DNA of 64,000 nt from positions 248,001 through 312,000 of the forward strand of contig JAIXMP010000021.1 in NCBI GenBank assembly GCA_025677815.1, read 5' to 3'. The notes under the pieces were generated by a model. The model was not told the DNA's origin. It saw only the letters and a program-made list of their open reading frames with translations, and searched no databases. Source of the stretch: Phascolomyces articulosus. Lineage: Eukaryota > Mucoromycota > Mucoromycetes > Mucorales > Lichtheimiaceae. Each line of letters starts with the position of its first letter. The first letter of the stretch is position 1. Shown piece by piece: positions 58,662-64,000 of this stretch. The position numbers and the translations under genes were made by a program.

Positions 58662-60566
58662 ATGGCAGACTTTGATATTTGCGACATTTACAGCCGTCGT
58701 CGTCCAACGAAAAAAAAATCCAAAGGCAAAAAAGTTGAAGGCAAGAAACGTAAAAGTCAATTTGAAGAAATACTTCAAACTCGTAAGTTGGGTTTTATTA
58801 GCACAAGTCTTTTTTTTTTGAATGGAAACTAGAAAAATGAATATATTTTTATATATAGGTGCAAAGTTAGGTGTTGACGGATCACGTTCAGATAGTGACA
58901 ACGATAGTGATTCCGATGATTATGGAGGTCGTTCCAAAAAGAAAACAAAATTACTTTATAGCGAATTGAATAAACGGTTGCATTCACGACAATCTAGTCA
59001 AGAACAGGAGGATTCAAAAGACGATTCTCTGGGCTTATGCGAAGACTCAACAACAACAGCAGCTAACTCCACAACAGACGATACGTCATTTTCTACAGCA
59101 GACGCAAATAACTTTGAGAACAGTACACCTGAAGTAGAAAACACGGCACAAAGTGCGCTTATGTAAGTTGATTTTTCTCCATTTTCTTATATGGGTATAT
59201 TGGGAGAGATTTATATAAATACAAATGAAACTAATTAGACTGTATAAAAATATATATAATAACACACCAGTGAACTTTCTGATGATGATATTGGTGATAT
59301 GTCTATATCATACAGCTTGCCTTCTTCCTCATCGTCAGCATCACCGTAAGTGTGAAAGATAATAGTGCTTTTATAATTTTTTTTCTCACACTTGCTTATT
59401 CATATTGTAAAAACGAACATATATTTATACATCACAGATATGGTAGTAGTTCTCATCAACAACCGCAAAAACCACCTTCACGACCACCACCGGTAATACC
59501 CACCATTGAAGAATTAACAGATCTGGACCCTGATTTAATACGACTAGCAGCGGCTGCATCATCAACACAACCCCGTTCTTCTGCACTGGATGGAAATTCG
59601 TTATATAATTCCATGGATGATATTAGATCATCAACAGGATTGGAAAAAGTTTGCATTAAGGTTGAATATGTGCCTTTAATTAAAACAGACAATGAACAAT
59701 TATTAAAGGGCATGAAATTCCTCTCTGAACCCATCAAGGTTATTCTTATGGAGGTAAACATTAGACTATACACATATCTTTAGAACTCTATCTCGTACCG
59801 AACCCTTCTTTTATTGATTTGTTGGCATTTTTTATAAAAAATAACTTTTTTTTATTAGAATGACCCATTCGACAAACTGCTTCAATATTTTTGTAGCAAA
59901 AAGTTATTGAAGAAGGATGATGTTATTTTAGTCTATGAAGGCATTCCTGTCATGTTGCGAGCTACTCCCCAAAGTTTAAATATGATTACTGGTGTAAAAA
60001 CAAAAAATCTCATGAGTAAGTCGAGTTATTATTTGTTCTTGTATGGCCCAGTATAAAAATTTATTTTTCTAATTCGATTTATATGGTGGTAAAATTTCAA
60101 TAGAGGCATATAAAAAAGATGATTATGAGAAGCAAGAAGAAGAAAAGCAGGAAATGTTGAGACGAAGACTGGAGGAAACACCATTCGATGATAACTTTAT
60201 TCAAAGTTTAGAACAGACACCAGCAGAACCCAGTAATACTGAATCTTTGATGCGTATTAAACTCCGTAGTAGAAATAACGAAGATACCAATATGCGTGTT
60301 AAACAGGTAAATAATAAAAAAAGAATTTTTTGTATTATATGTGTAATGCTAGATGTTATTCATTGAGTTTAACTTATTTACCAATTTTTTCTTAGACGAC
60401 ATCTTTGCGAACGATTGTGAAAACATATGTGGATTTGAATAAGTTAGGGGATGGTGCAGTGAACAAGATACGTTTATCGTTTGATGGTGAAGATTTATCA
60501 TTAGATGATACAATTGGAGATACTGAACTCGAAGATGAAGATGTGGTGGAGGTGACTATCTCATAA
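58662..60566 (+). CDS. RAD60: RAD60/Esc2/NIP45-type protein with two SUMO-like domains
   Basis: Seven exons, join(58662..58782,58859..59162,59271..59345,59438..59753,59859..60015,60104..60306,60396..60566), encode 448 residues. The N-terminal half is charged and disordered, with Ser/Asp clusters (SDSDNDSDSDD, ELSDDDIGD) resembling CK2 sites or SUMO-interaction motifs. Two ubiquitin-like folds follow: SLD1 starting CIKVEYVPLI with FDKLLQYFCSKKLL and DVILVYEG, and SLD2 starting MRIKLRSRN with IVKTYVDLNKLGD, NKIRLSFDGEDLSLDDTIGD and a final EDEDVVEVTIS. SLD2 of fission yeast Rad60 binds Ubc9. The family supports replication-stress repair with Smc5/6 and SUMO ligases. Like Rad60, SLD2 lacks the C-terminal Gly-Gly needed for conjugation. 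Confidence 0.9.
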
Positions 60567-61201
60567 AAAATTAGTGTTGTATAAATGTATATAAAAAGAA
60601 AAACACTACCAGTAAACGCACATACATTTCTATATATACATATTCATGAACAAACTTACCGTATCCAACCTATTTCTTTTTGTCTCTCTGTTATTATTAT
60701 TATTTTACATTTGAACCATACATGATCCTTTTATTTTTATTTTTTTCGTAAATTATAACAATCCCACCACTATTACTTTCAATCACTCTATTGTCTACTA
60801 CCACCTCCTCCTTGTACAGCTTCCACTTTTTTTAACTGCATCAACATCAAATAAATGGATAATTCTTTTTCGTTTATCAATTTTGTATAATATAACTTAT
60901 GGCATTCTCATTTCTTTTACTTTACTCGTTTACATAATACATACGTATTAGATCCAATTTGTACCTAATGGACTGACTCTTTGATATAATGCTTTTTATC
61001 ATTGAAAAAAAGGTTTCTTTGAAAAAAAAAAAAAAAGAAAAGAGAAAAAAAGAAAAAAAAGAGGGGGAATAACATTCATTGGTTTGGGAGACATGAACAA
61101 GATCGATAATAATAATATAAAAAAAATAATGTAAGTTAAAATAAAATTTCTATCAAATGCATCTAAAAAAAGTTTCTGGTATATTCGGCCTTCTTTTTTT
61201 C
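60567..61201. other. Intergenic region between two convergent genes
   Basis: 635 bp, AT-rich, with an A/G-rich tract near 61018-61068. It contains both 3' ends. No gene is seen. Confidence 0.5.
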
Positions 61202-63776
61202 TTAATATCGTCGATTAGGACTAAACCCTGATGAAGGTTCGTTAAAATTAACCAAAGGCTTTATCTGTCGTTCCATTAATCGTCTGGTATGTGCTTGTTC
61301 AGGGTCTTCCTCTTGTTGTAATAAAGGACCACTGCCTGGGGCAGGTGCGGAAGGCATCACCGGAATTTCAGGTCGACGACCAGCGCGAGAAGTCGTGGGT
61401 TTTCGTCGAACAGACATTTGTCGTCGTGTTTCTCCACCCCCTGTACTACTACTTGGTGCTTCATTACCACCACTTGCACTACTACCACCACCGCTACTAC
61501 TGTGATTATGATGTGGCTCGCGAGTACTTCTTGATCTTGATAACCTCGTGGTTTCACCACCACCATGCATTGCATTTCCAACACCACCATGAACCGATTT
61601 GTCAAGAAGAGATCCTTTGGAAAATTTCACCTTATCATCAATTTGGATGAGTGTTTGTGGTTGTGAATCATCGGCTGATACAGATGTAGGTTGAGGAGAT
61701 GGAGGAATAGGAGAATGTCGAGGAGAATTCTCGATAGGCTCATTTTCACTATTACCAAGGAGTGTTCCACCTTCCCTACCTACAGGTCCTCTTCGACTTC
61801 CATGTCGTGATAATCCACCATTACTCTTGATCGTTTCTTCATTCCCATTAAAGGAAGGTATGGATCTTGATAATTCTTTTGTTGATTTGTGACGACGTAA
61901 AGTGTTACTTCTACTTGCCAATGCTGTTTCCTTTCCTCCATTGGAAGATGTCCCTCTATTCTCCCTTAATGATCCATCCATGGGCACTGCAGGTGTCGTC
62001 GAAGCAGGTGCATCAATAGGTCCAAGTGGATTTATAACACGATGAGGAAACAATTGATAATGGAACATATTCTTTATACCCCAGTTAAAAAAAGTCGGTT
62101 CTTAGTATGGTGTGATACAAGTAAACCATATGACCTTTTCTTTCGCATTACCTATCCTCCCTTTTTCTATATAGAATATTTTTTTTATTTACCTTTGCAC
62201 AACGAATACTAAGTACCCATTGTCGTAAAGCATCATAATCATCCGCGGCTAACAAGTGCATAAAATCTTCAGGTCGTTCGAAAATATGAGGTTTATCTTG
62301 AGCACGAATAGCAAATACAAATTCAGTAGGTGATCCACGTACATGGTGTAACATGGTATACACATCAAAAGCAGATAAATGACAAAGAGGAGTTGAGCCA
62401 GTCCCTTTGTTGTCTTTGGCATGATGAATCGCATTATCCATGATATAAAAGAATCGTCGTTGCCATCTTCCTTTTTTATATTCGATAGAAAGCCATCCAT
62501 AATTAGGTGGATAACGTTTTTGAAGTACACTCTATAAAAAATAAAGTTGTTACTAATCTAATAATAATAATAAAAGTCTAATTCGATTAAGATTTTTTTC
62601 GCTTACATCAGCCATCAATGAATCACGGTACTTGTACTTTTTGACAACCAAATAATTTTTTGTATCAGGTTCCCAGGCAGAGGTGGTATCCATGACAATT
62701 TCCCAATCACGTAAAGGACGCTCTAAAAAAAACAAAAAAGGGAAAGATCGAGTGAGTTGTCAAGGGCATAAAAACTAAACTATAAAAATCCAATAGACTA
62801 AAAAAGATGCACCATTATATTAAAATACATTACCAACATCGTGACTATAATCCACTTCAAATAAGGTCCAATCTTCACTTGAATCTAGTAAAAGTCCTTT
62901 CTTTCTGAAATATTGAACCACCATGGCTGAAGTCAACATATTGGTCAACTGCACTGTTTTATGTTTTGTTCCATCATTGATATAAATACGAATGGTAAGC
63001 GTTTTCATTGGTGTATTCACACCACCACCTGCAGCTTTGCTGATATTTTGCTATTAGATCAAAAAATAAAAACATACATCAATTGAAATCAGTGTATAAG
63101 GAACTATTTTTAAATTGATTTGATCTAAACTTTATATATATATGTATTCTCTTTTTTTTTTTTTTACCTGAATATTAGCTTCAGTTGATTTGTTCTCAGT
63201 AGCTGTAGCAGTTGTACTTGTGGTAGTAGTGGTATCACCTCCTGCTTCTAATACAGCAAAAGCAGTTTGTACAGCTGCTGTAAGATCATGATCATCGTCA
63301 TTACGGGGTGGTGGTTGATCCTTAGCAGCAAGCAAGTTGGCAGGGATAGGAGGTACCGGTTCAGATATTTTGAATTGTTTACCACTACCACCACTACTCA
63401 CACTTCGCTTTAAACCTGAAACAGCAGAGGCAGCGGTTGGCACATTACGTGATCTGGTACCTTTGACAGTATTGGATCGTGTAGTATGAGCATGATACTG
63501 TTGTTGTTGTTGTTGTTGTTGCTGTGCGCGGTGGCGTAATTCAGCAACACATACATTATCATCGTCGTCTTCATCACCAGTTCCAATATAAGTATCGGAA
63601 GTAGGTTGTCGATTCATACTGGCATGACGTTGCATTGGAATGGAAGTTGATGATAATGAAGAAGTAGAAGAAGTTGTTTCTGAACTGTCAAGAAGTGAGC
63701 TATTATTAGTAGTTAAAGAAGTTGTGTTATTCGTGGGTAAAGTTATGTCGTCGTTATCACTCTCGTTCTCAACAGC
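61202..63776 (-). CDS. RA-PH domain adaptor (Ras-associating plus pleckstrin homology), 5' end outside the window
   Basis: Five exons seen, complement(join(61202..62071,62193..62531,62607..62722,62834..63050,63168..63776)), giving 716 residues. The 63776 exon starts at an acceptor in phase 0, so an upstream exon with the start should lie beyond or near the right edge. Order: disordered Ser/Thr/Gln N-terminus (about 1-215), RA domain (about 217-312; MKTLTIRIYINDGTKHKTVQ, AMVVQYFRKKGLLLD, WTLFEVDYSHDVGERPLRDW), PH domain (about 325-430; YGWLSIEYKKGRWQRRFFYI, FVFAIRAQDKPHIFER, ALRQWVLSIRCAK), then a long Pro/Ser/Gly/Arg-rich tail. The RA-PH pair is shared with animal RIAM/lamellipodin and Grb7/10/14. 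It probably links a Ras/Rap GTPase to membrane or actin; this is inferred from domains. Confidence 0.88.
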
Positions 63777-64000
63777 CTATAAAATGGAATATAAAAATAA
63801 ATCATACAACGCCCACAAAAAAAAAAATCATATATTTAAAGAGACCCACACCCACTATTACATTATAATATATCACCAAAAATAAGTTTAATGGGCAAAT
63901 TCCTTAATTTGGGAGAGAGAAATGTAACCCCCAAAAGAAAACATCACCCTGCTCTCTCACTTCATACTCATTCACTCACACACACTCTCTGTTGTAATTC
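63777..64000. other. Right edge: intron and possible leader of the RA-PH gene
   Basis: On the minus strand this is sequence upstream of the TTTTATAG acceptor. An ATG-containing GA/GT-rich patch near 63945-63975 does not join in frame. The true first exon is not resolved here. Confidence 0.4.

Overview
The window is fungal nuclear DNA. Coding exons are interrupted by many short introns of about 50-150 bp with GTAAGT/GTATGT-type donors. Spacers are very AT-rich with many homopolymer and di/trinucleotide runs, and proteins carry long Asn, Gln, Ser and Thr tracts. The gene set points to an early-diverging, Mucoromycota-like fungus: an Opi1-domain protein, a TIS11-type zinc-finger protein, UVSSA and WDR92 (both absent from budding yeast), and a relic with TnpB/Fanzor motifs. 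The species cannot be named from the sequence alone. No rRNA, tRNA or CRISPR was found.

Layout. 530-2191: a tail-anchored coiled-coil protein of unknown function. 2192-7948: a long gene-poor AT-rich stretch. 7949-8832: COPI zeta. 9.5-12.1 kb: three small uncertain genes with two GC-rich promoter-like islands. 16.6-21.0 kb: cytosolic Hsp70 and the geranylgeranyltransferase I beta subunit, in tandem on the minus strand. 22.1-32.8 kb: a dense plus-strand run of p24-alpha, UVSSA, a multicopper oxidase, sideroflexin and an aminotransferase. 35.9-36.8 kb: an Opi1-like regulator. 37.1-40.8 kb: three tandem paralogues encoding small secreted cysteine-containing proteins. 41.2-48.0 kb, all minus: SGF11, a TIS11-like CCCH protein, a long unknown gene split by one frame shift, and an RlpA/expansin-like secreted protein. 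50.5-51.1 kb: the Fanzor-like relic. 51.8-54.0 kb: a kelch membrane protein with one broken splice donor. 55.4-63.8 kb: WDR92, UTP11 and a RAD60-type double SUMO-like protein (the last two divergent), then an RA-PH adaptor that runs to the right edge.

Most genes are housekeeping: secretory traffic (COPI zeta, p24), chaperoning, prenylation, transcription-coupled repair, chromatin (SAGA), ribosome biogenesis, genome stability and Ras signalling. The lineage-specific material is the secreted triplet, the double-knuckle zinc protein, the RlpA-like protein, the kelch gene and several unknown low-complexity proteins. The triplet is the best candidate for an undescribed system. Exon models were derived by hand from splice signals, reading-phase continuity and remembered family sequences. 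All joins given in the entries keep frame, except the two deliberately flagged breaks at 46419-46426 and 53275.
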